Shown in pieces: positions 56,895-64,000 of a DNA stretch of 64,000 nucleotides; positions within the stretch are counted from its first letter, which is position 1, and every line of letters begins with the position of its first letter. The notes beneath the pieces are model-generated. The model was not told where the DNA came from, ran no database searches, and saw only the letters and a list, made by a program, of their open reading frames with translations. The DNA is from SAR92 clade bacterium H921 (GTDB taxonomy: Bacteria; Pseudomonadota; Gammaproteobacteria; Pseudomonadales; Porticoccaceae): NCBI GenBank assembly GCA_025153755.1, contig JAOALD010000003.1:124001-188000 (forward strand), read 5' to 3'. The position numbers and the translations under genes are program-made.

Positions 56895-56901
56895 GTACCA
56901 A

Positions 56902-59736
56902 TTACGCCTTTGGCTCTTTTTCGACATTTTCCTTGATAGTTGGCGCTTCTGGGGCCACATTTGAGCTAGATTTTGTTGGCGACTTCTCAGCACTGCGTTT
57001 CTTTCGCGGATCATTAGACGCCCGTGGAGCAGCAGATTTAATCGCTGCAGGCGCTGGTATTTTGGGCTCGCTAACATTTTCTGGTGAAGGGTTAGGGGCA
57101 GTCAGTATCTCAGTCTTAACCTCAACCTTTGCAACTGGTTTAGGCTTCTTACGGGGATCGTTGCTGGCTCGTGGTCCCTCTGTTTTTTTACTCACTGGAG
57201 CTAAGCCTGCATCTTCTTTAACAGCCTTTGGTTTAGGGCTCGCTTTGCGTTTCGGGCGAGCAGGTTTTTTAACCTTTGCCTCTTCACTATCTGCAGGTTT
57301 ATCCGCTTCAATTGATTCTTTGCTTGGCTTTTTATTGACCGCAGGGGCACTCTCAGGCTCAGACATAGGAGCTTCAGTGGTTACCGCAGAGTCGACTATT
57401 GCATCCTTTGCAACCTTTGGTTTTCTAGGTGCTGCCTTACGTTTTGGCCGTGCCGGCTTCTCCGCCTTAGGCTCTACCGCGGAATCTTTACCGGACTCGT
57501 CTAGCGGAACTTTAGGAGCCTCTAAAGCTGGCTCAGCCGGTGGAGTTGGAGCGGTTGGCGCTGGTACATTTTCTGATGTCACTGTGCCTGCGATAGCCGC
57601 TGTTTGATCAAGCATCTCTTTTGATACATCGGTGCGCTGACGACGGCGACGCGGTCCGCGCCGCTTTTCATCTGGGCGACGCGGCAACTGGTCTCCTGGA
57701 GTCTGATTAGTATCTGACTTCTTTTGGGTATCAGGAGAGGTTGCAACTGTTGCAGAATCATTCTTAACCTGATCCTTATTGCGGTTGCCATTACGGCGGT
57801 TGTTGCCACGGCGGTTGTCGTTATCGCGAGCTTCGTTTTTATTATCGCCATCTTGACGCCGATCTTTGCGATTGCTGTCATTGCGAGTATTGTCGTTGCG
57901 TGTATTTTCACCACGGTTATTGGATCTACCACGATTATTGTTACGGCCACGGTTATTTTGACCGTTTCGGCTACGATTTTGATTGTTGCGTGAGTTGCGG
58001 CCACGGGATTTGGGCTTTTCTTCTTCCTCGTTACCTGCGGTGCCTCCAAACAGACTATCCCAAAGACGTTTGACCAGACCAGGAGACTTAGGCGTAACTG
58101 GCTCAGGTTTGGCGACGGTTGGTGCGGGTGTGTTTGGCACAATGGTTTTTACCGCGGGTTTTGGTAGAGACTGCACCGCGGCCGATGCCTCGGGAACAAC
58201 TTCTACATTAGGCGCACTGAGTTCATGAGCCATTTTGTAGCTGAAGTCTGAACTATCTTCATCCTGCGATCGAATACGCAGTACTTCAAAATGCGGGGTG
58301 TCCATGGCTGTATTGGGTAGAACTGTTACCTGGATCTTATTTCGCAGTTCAATATCAGAGATTTCTTTGCGCTTTTCATTGAGCAAGAACGTGGCTACGG
58401 AAACTGGAACAATGGCGCGAATCTCACGACTAAATTCCTTTTGTGCCTCTTCTTCAACCAGTCGCAAAATAGATAGAGCCAATGAGCGAGTGCCGCGGAT
58501 AGTTCCCTGGCCCTTACAGCGGGGGCATATTTTGGACATGGTTTCTTCAAGGGAGGGGCGTAAACGCTGGCGTGACATTTCGAGCAGACCAAAACGAGAG
58601 ATCCGACCTACTTGAACTCTGGCACGATCTACTACAAGAGCATCGCGCATTTTGTTTTCTACTTCTTTCTGATGGCGGCTATTTAACATATCGATAAAGT
58701 CGATAACGATCAGTCCACCGACATCGCGCAGGCGCAACTGGCGTGCAATTTCTTCGGCGGCTTCTTTATTGGTATTAAACGCTGTCTCTTCAATATCGCC
58801 CCCCTTGGTAGCACGCGCGGAGTTAATATCAATTGAAACCATGGCTTCGGTGATATCGATAACGATAGACCCACCGGAGGGCAGGCTGACTTCACGGCAA
58901 AATGCTGTTTCAATCTGATTTTCAATTTGGTAACGATTAAATAGAGGGATCTCGTCCTGGTAGTACTTTACCTTGCTGGTGAAGTCTGGCATCACTGTGC
59001 CAATGAAGGCGGCTGCTAATGCATAAGCTTCTTCGCCATCGACAATTACTTCGCCGACATCTTGACGAAGATAATCACGAATAGCGCGGACAATTACATT
59101 ACTTTCTTGGAACAAGAAGTGAGGGGCCTTGGCACCGTCCGCTTCTTCGGTAATAGTATTCCAAAGCTGTAGCAGGTAATCCAAATCCCATTGTAGCTCT
59201 TCGGTGGCGCGGCCAATGCCTGCGGTGCGGACAATAGCCCCCATGCCGTCAGGAATCACTAAACCGCGCATGGCCTCGCGAAGTTCGGCGCGTTCGTCAC
59301 CCTCAATGCGCCGGGAGATACCACCGGCTCGCGGATTATTAGGCATTAGAACCAAATAACGACCCGCCAGACTCATGAAGGTCGTTAGTGCAGCACCTTT
59401 GGAGCCGCGCTCTTCTTTTTCGACTTGGACCAGAACTTCCTGACCCTCTTTGATCGCATCTTGAATGCGTACACGGCCGCCCTCAGATGAAGCGCCTTTC
59501 TTAAAGTATTCACGGGATATTTCTTTTAGGGGCAAGAAGCCGTGGCGCTCGGCACCATAATCGACAAACGCCGCTTCGAGGCTGGGCTCTACTCGGGTAA
59601 TTTTACCTTTGTAGATGTTTGATTTTTTTTGCTCTCTAGTTCTGTTTTCTATATCTAGATCATATAGCCGTTGGCCATCGACCATTGCAACCCGCACTTC
59701 TTCAGTGTGCGAGGCGTTGATTAACATACGTTTCAT
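56902..59736 (-). CDS. rne: Ribonuclease E
   Basis: Essential endoribonuclease of mRNA decay and rRNA/tRNA processing and scaffold of the degradosome. 944 residues. The catalytic half begins [17 protein letters not shown], with the S1 domain at about 35-125, the DNase I-like motifs VSIDINSAR and IVIDFIDM, and the zinc link CPRC with Cys404 and Cys407, the same numbering as E. coli. The C-terminal half is low complexity: an Arg/Asn-rich RNA-binding stretch near 580-660, then two ARPKRKA-P repeats and two RASNDPRKK repeats (855-864 and 904-913). AAGGTGA precedes the ATG. Several long frames opposite this repetitive part are shadows. Confidence 0.96.
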   Translation of the reverse strand: MKRMLINASHTEEVRVAMVDGQRLYDLDIENRTREQKKSNIYKGKITRVEPSLEAAFVDYGAERHGFLPLKEISREYFKKGASSEGGRVRIQDAIKEGQEVLVQVEKEERGSKGAALTTFMSLAGRYLVLMPNNPRAGGISRRIEGDERAELREAMRGLVIPDGMGAIVRTAGIGRATEELQWDLDYLLQLWNTITEEADGAKAPHFLFQESNVIVRAIRDYLRQDVGEVIVDGEEAYALAAAFIGTVMPDFTSKVKYYQDEIPLFNRYQIENQIETAFCREVSLPSGGSIVIDITEAMVSIDINSARATKGGDIEETAFNTNKEAAEEIARQLRLRDVGGLIVIDFIDMLNSRHQKEVENKMRDALVVDRARVQVGRISRFGLLEMSRQRLRPSLEETMSKICPRCKGQGTIRGTRSLALSILRLVEEEAQKEFSREIRAIVPVSVATFLLNEKRKEISDIELRNKIQVTVLPNTAMDTPHFEVLRIRSQDEDSSDFSYKMAHELSAPNVEVVPEASAAVQSLPKPAVKTIVPNTPAPTVAKPEPVTPKSPGLVKRLWDSLFGGTAGNEEEEKPKSRGRNSRNNQNRSRNGQNNRGRNNNRGRSNNRGENTRNDNTRNDSNRKDRRQDGDNKNEARDNDNRRGNNRRNGNRNKDQVKNDSATVATSPDTQKKSDTNQTPGDQLPRRPDEKRRGPRRRRQRTDVSKEMLDQTAAIAGTVTSENVPAPTAPTPPAEPALEAPKVPLDESGKDSAVEPKAEKPARPKRKAAPRKPKVAKDAIVDSAVTTEAPMSEPESAPAVNKKPSKESIEADKPADSEEAKVKKPARPKRKASPKPKAVKEDAGLAPVSKKTEGPRASNDPRKKPKPVAKVEVKTEILTAPNPSPENVSEPKIPAPAAIKSAAPRASNDPRKKRSAEKSPTKSSSNVAPEAPTIKENVEKEPKA

Positions 59737-60379
59737 AATTCACCTTTACTCATTGATTGGAATGAGCGTCAGTGAGGAGAGCAGAGAAAAAGAGACGTAG
59801 AAAAAGATGTAGTTGCACCTACCACTGGTCAATCGCTGGAGCTAAAACTCTAACTATACAAACCAGATCGCCATCAAACTCAAGGTTCTCAGGCAATTAA
59901 CCGAAGGTACTTTATTCACAATGATATTGGTATTTGAGGATATCTTCCTAGTTACCCAAGGTTTGGGAGTTCTTCTCTAGGTTTACTCAACTCTACGCTG
60001 CTAATTCTTTGCGTGATTTCTTGAATGCACAATTAGGCGCTTACAACAATATCTATAAATTCTTTTTTCTGGTGCTAACCGCTATAAATCAACGCTTGAG
60101 GAAGAATTATGTATTCACACACAAATCTTCGTTTACGGCAGAGGCTAGCTGTAACCTGTCTCTAATCTTGTCGTTCACTGCTGAGCTCACTCAGCTATTG
60201 TTGAGAACCCGCTACTTTAGTTTGGCAGGTGCTCTGTATTTGTAACCCAAATCATGATTGGGATCCGGCTTTACGGTTGGCGTTTTCTGTAGATCTTAAC
60301 AGTGCCAAGCTGCCGCGGCACCCAATATAGCAATAATTTAGGCTGCCGACAATTATTTAGTTGGGCGAATCACTTTCCC
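59737..60379. other. Divergent spacer between rne and rluC
   Basis: 643 bases with no supportable gene; a 78-codon frame at 60009-60245 lacks family character. The rne-proximal part probably holds a long rne 5' UTR, which in E. coli mediates autoregulation by RNase E. Possible -10 TATAGT on the minus strand near 59855 has no good -35. No rluC promoter was identified. Confidence 0.5.
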
Positions 60380-61375
60380 ATGGTTACAATGGCGCGTTTC
60401 CGCAACCTTAGTTGGCGACCATTGTCAGAATCAGAATCTCAATCAGCGTTTGATAAAGTTACCTATGTTGAAATCGGCTCAGAACATGCTGGCCAACGAT
60501 TGGATAATTTCCTCATAAGACATCTCAAAGGTGTGCCTAAATCTCGTATCTATAACTTACTGCGCAAGGGCGAAGTACGCATCAATAAAGGCCGTGTTAA
60601 GCCTGATACCAGAGTTAAAAAAGGCGACACACTGAGGATTGCTCCTATTCGTGTCGCCCAGCGCGGTGATTCGCCTGTTCCGGGGCAGCAGCTAAGGCGC
60701 TATTTAGCAGAAAATATTTTGTTTGAAGATGAAGGGCTCCTTATTATCAACAAGCCCTCAGGGCTTGCTGTGCACGGCGGCAGCGGTATTTCATTGGGTG
60801 CTATTGAGGCCCTTCGAGCAGAGCGCCCAGAAGCACGATTTCTAGAGCTAGTGCACCGTCTAGATCGGGAGACTTCAGGTTGTCTTATGCTAGCAAAAAA
60901 ACGGGCTGTGCTACTTGAATTACAAAACGCTATGCAACGCAATCAGATTGAAAAGCGATACAGTGCATTGGTTAAGGGTCGCTGGCCCAAAGGTAAATCG
61001 ACAATCAACGCACCATTGCTTAAAAACCAACCTTCCTCTGGCGAGCGTATCGTGCGAGTTGACGCGTCGGGTAAAGCATCGGTCACCCATTTTAAGATCA
61101 GCCAGCGGTATAAAGAGGCTACATTATTAGAGGTGACTCTTGAGACCGGCCGCACTCACCAGATCCGTGTGCACTGCCAGTTCGCGGGACAACCTATTGC
61201 TGGGGATCCTAAGTATGGTGACGGTCATTTTAATGAAAGTCTCAAGGATTCGGGGCTAAAACGCCTGTTTCTACATGCGTCCAATCTGCGTTTTCGGCAT
61301 CCATTATCGGGGCAGTGGGTTGATATAGAGGCACCATTGCCCAAAGATTTACTGTTGGTACTGAAAAATTTATGA
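60380..61375 (+). CDS. rluC: 23S rRNA pseudouridine synthase RluC
   Basis: Makes pseudouridine at 23S positions 955, 2504 and 2580 in E. coli. An S4 domain (about 25-90, GQRLDNFLIRHLKGVPKSRIYNLL without exceeding the core) precedes the RluA-type catalytic domain with VHRLDRETSG (catalytic Asp), LLKNQPSSGERIV and TGRTHQIRVH. The start is uncertain: ATG 60380 (331 aa) or 60389; neither has a clear Shine-Dalgarno. It diverges from rne as in many gammaproteobacteria. Confidence 0.93.
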   Translation: MVTMARFRNLSWRPLSESESQSAFDKVTYVEIGSEHAGQRLDNFLIRHLKGVPKSRIYNLLRKGEVRINKGRVKPDTRVKKGDTLRIAPIRVAQRGDSPVPGQQLRRYLAENILFEDEGLLIINKPSGLAVHGGSGISLGAIEALRAERPEARFLELVHRLDRETSGCLMLAKKRAVLLELQNAMQRNQIEKRYSALVKGRWPKGKSTINAPLLKNQPSSGERIVRVDASGKASVTHFKISQRYKEATLLEVTLETGRTHQIRVHCQFAGQPIAGDPKYGDGHFNESLKDSGLKRLFLHASNLRFRHPLSGQWVDIEAPLPKDLLLVLKNL

Positions 61376-62013
61376 GTAGTAAATTATTGATTTTCGACTG
61401 GGATGGAACCTTATCTGATTCGGTAGCACGCATCTCAACCTGCATGCAGCTTGCGGCAGAGGATCAGGGTCTGGCGGTTCCAGATTTTAATGCAGCAAAA
61501 GAGATTATTGGTCTAGGGCTTCAAGAAGCTATTACTCAGCTGTTTCCTGATGCCAGTGCAGATATGGTGGCCAGGTTTAGCGCTTCCTATTCAGCTCATT
61601 ACCGGGAGCAAGATCAGCAGCCCTGCGCGTTTTTCCCTGGGGTTTTAAGCAGTCTCAAACAGTTGCGGGCGCAGGGTTATCTACTCGCCGTAGCTACCGG
61701 CAAAAGTCGTGCTGGCTTAAATAGGGTGTTGCTCGCCACAGGTCTAAATGATTTTTTCCACAGTTCTCGCTGCGCAGATGAGACTAAGTCAAAACCACAT
61801 CCGCTGATGTTGCAGGAATTGCTGGCAGAACAAGGGGCAAGCCCAGAGCAAGCCATAATGGTCGGCGACACCGAGTTCGATATGCAAATGGCTGTTAATG
61901 CACAGGTGCCTAGAATCGCCGTAAGCTATGGTGCTCATGATGCACAACGGCTGTATCAATTCAGTCCACTAGCCTGTATTGATCATTTCGGCGATATAAT
62001 AAACCATTTATAA
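61372..62013 (+). CDS. HAD-superfamily phosphatase (Gph-like)
   Basis: 213 residues. Motif I IFDWDGTLSDSV (nucleophile Asp and acid-base Asp), motif II VATGKSR, the Lys in KSKPHP and motif IV VGDTEFDMQMA are complete. Probably a phosphoglycolate-type or similar small-molecule phosphatase; the exact substrate is not visible. It overlaps rluC by ATGA, the same pairing as in Pseudomonas. Confidence 0.92.
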   Translation: MSSKLLIFDWDGTLSDSVARISTCMQLAAEDQGLAVPDFNAAKEIIGLGLQEAITQLFPDASADMVARFSASYSAHYREQDQQPCAFFPGVLSSLKQLRAQGYLLAVATGKSRAGLNRVLLATGLNDFFHSSRCADETKSKPHPLMLQELLAEQGASPEQAIMVGDTEFDMQMAVNAQVPRIAVSYGAHDAQRLYQFSPLACIDHFGDIINHL

Positions 62014-62046
62014 TCAGTACTTTATAATACTAAAATAAAGTAGTAT

Positions 62047-62634
62047 CTAGATAGGGTCTATAGAAAACTTCCTCAGCATGGAACACAAATTAATAAGCGG
62101 TAGTCCTATTAAAGACGTAGGGTCATCACTATGTACCGCTGCAAACAAGCTGATCCCTAAAGCCTCCGCCTTAAAGCTTCCAGCACAATCATAAGGTTCT
62201 TCAGCTAGTAAATAACTCTCTATCTGAGTCTCGCTAAGTTGTCTAAACATAACTTTAGTTGTATTCACTAACGATTGACGCTTTATCGTGCCATTCGCCT
62301 GTACCTGAGAAACGGCCAAGCCGCTGTGAAATAGTACCGGATTTCCAGATTGCGCCGTCAGCTGAGCGACGGCCTTTTCGTGGGTGCCTGGTTTACCAAG
62401 TACTTTGCCATTGAGTTCAGCAACCTGATCGGCTCCTATGACTGTCGCTAGGGGAAATTTGACCGCTACAACTTCTGCCTTATGGCAAGCTAATCGTTCA
62501 GCTAACCCAATGGCTGACTCTGAGTCGCCTGCAGACTCGTCAATATCAGGAGAATAACAAGTAAACTCTAGGTTTAGTCGTTCTAGCAGAGATTTTCTGT
62601 ACGAGGATGAAGAGGCGAGGATAAGCTGGCTCAT
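62047..62634 (-). CDS. maf: Maf-family nucleotide pyrophosphatase (YceF type)
   Basis: House-cleaning pyrophosphatase for modified nucleotides; the YceF subgroup prefers m7GTP. 195 residues with the Maf opening LILASSSSYRKSLLERL, the conserved SPDIDE, the GADQVAELNGKVLGKPG region and EPYDCAGSFKAE. It is on the minus strand, opposite to HAD and yceD. sppA, found between HAD and maf in Pseudomonas, is absent. Confidence 0.93.
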   Translation of the reverse strand: MSQLILASSSSYRKSLLERLNLEFTCYSPDIDESAGDSESAIGLAERLACHKAEVVAVKFPLATVIGADQVAELNGKVLGKPGTHEKAVAQLTAQSGNPVLFHSGLAVSQVQANGTIKRQSLVNTTKVMFRQLSETQIESYLLAEEPYDCAGSFKAEALGISLFAAVHSDDPTSLIGLPLINLCSMLRKFSIDPI

Positions 62635-62670
62635 GACGCGGTTTTACTCGAGTTCCTAGGTGAATTTTCT

Positions 62671-62699
62671 TTGACAGATCAAGATGATGACCCTATCAT
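62671..62699 (+). promoter_or_regulatory. Promoter of yceD-rpmF-plsX
   Basis: A perfect TTGACA (62671-62676), a 17-bp spacer and TATCAT (62694-62699), followed at once by GCGCGCC. The same seven-base discriminator follows the -10 of rpsB. The expected leader is about 23 nt. Strong, probably growth-rate or stringently controlled. Confidence 0.85.
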
Positions 62700-62728
62700 G
62701 CGCGCCTAACTGAGTACCACCTGTATTT

Positions 62729-63238
62729 ATGGCACTGCCACTTCAAATTGACCCTCGAAAACTGGCACTTCAAGGTATAAGCCTCGAAGGAACGGTTAAC
62801 GTTGAAGACTTACCCAGATTGGCGTCCGCTGTGACATCAATCTGCGGCCCGTTATGGGCGTCTGTGCAGTTTAATCTGGATGAGTCAAAAGCTAAGGTAG
62901 CTACTGGTTCTATTAAGGTACCCGTAGAGACAGTCTGTCAGCGCTGTCTCGATCCGCTAACGATAGAGCTACAGGCGGAATTTGCTGTACAGGTAATTTG
63001 GTCTGAGGACCACATTAACAGGGTTGCAACAAATTATGAGCCCTGGTTGGTTACAGACAAGCTGGCTGATTTCAGTGAGTTATTGGAAGACGAAATTTTA
63101 TTGGCACTGCCTTTGGTCAATTATCACGCCAAGGGTGAATGTACTGGAGACACCTTTATGCAAGAAGACGAGGGTGCCGCTGGGGATGAGGTTGTCACTG
63201 ACAATCCATTTAATGTTTTACTGCAGCTGAAGAAGTAG
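62729..63238 (+). CDS. yceD: YceD/DUF177 protein
   Basis: 169 residues of the DUF177 family, encoded next to rpmF in most bacteria and linked to 23S rRNA or L32 accumulation. The Cys-containing motif VPVETVCQRCLDPL and acidic DLADFSELLEDEILLALPL type region are present. C-terminal NPFNVLLQLKK is a typical end. 35 bases separate it from rpmF. Confidence 0.92.
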   Translation: MALPLQIDPRKLALQGISLEGTVNVEDLPRLASAVTSICGPLWASVQFNLDESKAKVATGSIKVPVETVCQRCLDPLTIELQAEFAVQVIWSEDHINRVATNYEPWLVTDKLADFSELLEDEILLALPLVNYHAKGECTGDTFMQEDEGAAGDEVVTDNPFNVLLQLKK

Positions 63239-63273
63239 TTCATCTGCTATTAATTATTGCTTAGGAGTAACCG

Positions 63274-63453
63274 ATGGCTGTTCAGAAAAGTCGCAAGACC
63301 CGATCCAAACGTGGCATGCGCCGCTCACACGATGCACTTACTGCTGCGACGCTTTCAGTAGATTCAACTAGTGGTGAGAAACACCTGCGCCACCATGTTA
63401 CCGCAGACGGTTTTTACCGTGGCGCAAAAGTCGTTGAGACAAACGCCGAGTAA
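63274..63453 (+). CDS. rpmF: 50S ribosomal protein L32
   Basis: 59 residues starting [20 protein letters not shown], with a central [10 protein letters not shown] and C-terminal [15 protein letters not shown]. Strong TTAGGAG before the ATG. It lacks the zinc-binding Cys set seen in some L32 forms. Co-transcribed with yceD and plsX. Confidence 0.97.
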   Translation: MAVQKSRKTRSKRGMRRSHDALTAATLSVDSTSGEKHLRHHVTADGFYRGAKVVETNAE

Positions 63454-63466
63454 CTAAACGATCTCT

Positions 63467-64000
63467 TTGGCAAATTCTCTTAGAATTGCCGTTGACGCTA
63501 TGGGTGGGGACATTGGTCCTCGCGCTGTAGTGGCTGCGCTCTTAACATCGCTTCGCAAGCACTCCGGTGCCTCTGCGCTGATCTTTGGTGACCGCCAAAA
63601 GGTAGTCCAGGAACTCAATGCCTGCACTGACCCCACGGTGCTTAATCGGATTCATATTCGTCACTGTGACGTGGCGATTGATGACCAAGATCGACCTTCC
63701 GCTGTGCTGCGTCACAAACAGGACTCCTCCATGGGTCTGGCGCTCAAAGCCGTGGCGGATGGAGAGGCTCATGCCTGTATCAGCGCGGGCAATACAGGGG
63801 CGCTGATGGCGCTTGGCCTAGTCCGGTTAAAAACTCTACCTGGCATCTCTCGACCGGCAATATGTGCAACCTTCCCAACCTCAACGGGTCGCTCCTTTAT
63901 GCTTGATCTCGGTGCCAATGTAGACTGTTCACCCCGTCAGCTTCATCAGTTTGCTGTGCTCGGTTCCCTTACGGCTCAGGCAATAGATAATATTTCAGCG
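63467..64000 (+). CDS. plsX: Phosphate acyltransferase PlsX, 3' end beyond the window
   Basis: Makes acyl-phosphate from acyl-ACP for phospholipid synthesis. 178 codons are visible. An in-frame stop at 63455 and the lack of any ATG before the conserved VDAMGGDIGPRAVV make TTG at 63467 the likely start. VADGEAHACISAGNTGALMALG is typical of the family (residues about 95-116). It lies 13 bases after rpmF, the usual rpmF-plsX pair, with fabH/fabD expected beyond the edge. Confidence 0.92.
   Translation, partial: MANSLRIAVDAMGGDIGPRAVVAALLTSLRKHSGASALIFGDRQKVVQELNACTDPTVLNRIHIRHCDVAIDDQDRPSAVLRHKQDSSMGLALKAVADGEAHACISAGNTGALMALGLVRLKTLPGISRPAICATFPTSTGRSFMLDLGANVDCSPRQLHQFAVLGSLTAQAIDNISA

Noticed and set aside
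41069-56901. Possible genomic island or prophage remnant
   Set aside because: No integrase, transposase, phage gene or direct repeats seen at the tRNA genes; kept only as a synteny observation.
56825-57607. 260-codon plus-strand frame opposite the end of rne
   Set aside because: It mirrors the repetitive, Ala/Lys/Pro-rich tail of RNase E and starts inside tRNA-Ser; low-complexity shadow, no family character.
57724-57993. Hydrophobic 89-codon plus-strand frame resembling a membrane protein
   Set aside because: It is the reverse of the Arg/Asn-rich stretch of RNase E (Asn and Arg codons read backwards give Val, Ile, Ala).
60009-60245. 78-codon plus-strand frame in the rne-rluC spacer
   Set aside because: No Shine-Dalgarno, no domain, hydrophobic and Ser/Leu-rich; most likely part of the rne leader region on the other strand.
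62018-62042. TACTTTA/TAAAGTA inverted repeat between the HAD and maf genes
   Set aside because: AT-only stem without a T-run; too weak to call a terminator.

Overview
The window is chromosomal DNA of a marine-type gammaproteobacterium. It carries LPS genes (lpxA, lpxB, lpxD, lpxK, kdsB, msbA), outer-membrane assembly genes (bamA, skp, rseP), RNase E, PdxB and EpmC. Two long gene strings match blocks known from Pseudomonas and relatives: map-glnD-dapC beside rpsB-...-dnaE-accA, and comEC-...-lpxK-kdsB-ptp-murB with rne-rluC-HAD-maf-yceD-rpmF-plsX. The gene content and the FabH variant fit the SAR92/Porticoccaceae/Cellvibrionales part of the class. That placement is an inference and was not computed.

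Layout. 1-4.4 kb (minus strand): dapC (cut by the left edge), glnD and map, diverging from rpsB. 4.6-24.7 kb (plus): a nearly unbroken translation and envelope supercluster, rpsB-tsf-pyrH-frr-uppS-cdsA-dxr-rseP-bamA-skp-lpxD-fabZ-lpxA-lpxB-rnhB-(FabH-like)-dnaE-accA. It links translation factors, isoprenoid and phospholipid precursors, lipid A synthesis and replication. 24.7-30.4 kb: mixed small units (an unknown protein, epmC, a 5'-3' exonuclease, pdxB, a 54-residue unknown, alaA, a DUF1499 membrane protein). 30.4-31.2 kb: a possible short gene with its own terminator, then tRNA-Glu and tRNA-Gly behind a near-consensus promoter. 31.2-32.9 kb (minus): a patatin-like lipase and a flavodoxin. 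33-41 kb (plus): comEC, a short unknown, msbA, lpxK, kdsB, a low-molecular-weight phosphatase and murB.

41-56.9 kb is a block of about 16 kb (alkB, avtA, pabB, a GNAT, feoAB, ygiQ, rsmE, tRNA-Arg, a duplicated-domain lipoprotein, a 1405-residue subtilase lipoprotein, a GST, tRNA-Ser). It separates murB from rne, which are adjacent in Pseudomonas. 56.9-64 kb: rne (minus), then rluC, a HAD phosphatase, maf (minus), yceD, rpmF and the start of plsX (cut by the right edge).

I saw no insertion sequence, prophage, CRISPR array, toxin-antitoxin pair or recognisable defence system. Most of the window is core genome. The less ordinary points are regulatory: a tRNA-Ser promoter whose -10 lies in the loop of the hairpin after rne, tRNA-Arg 14 nt ahead of rsmE, a Fur-like site beside a palindrome at feoAB, and nested inverted repeats ahead of epmC. 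On the protein side they are the two new lipoproteins, the extra FabH and an altered RNase HII motif.
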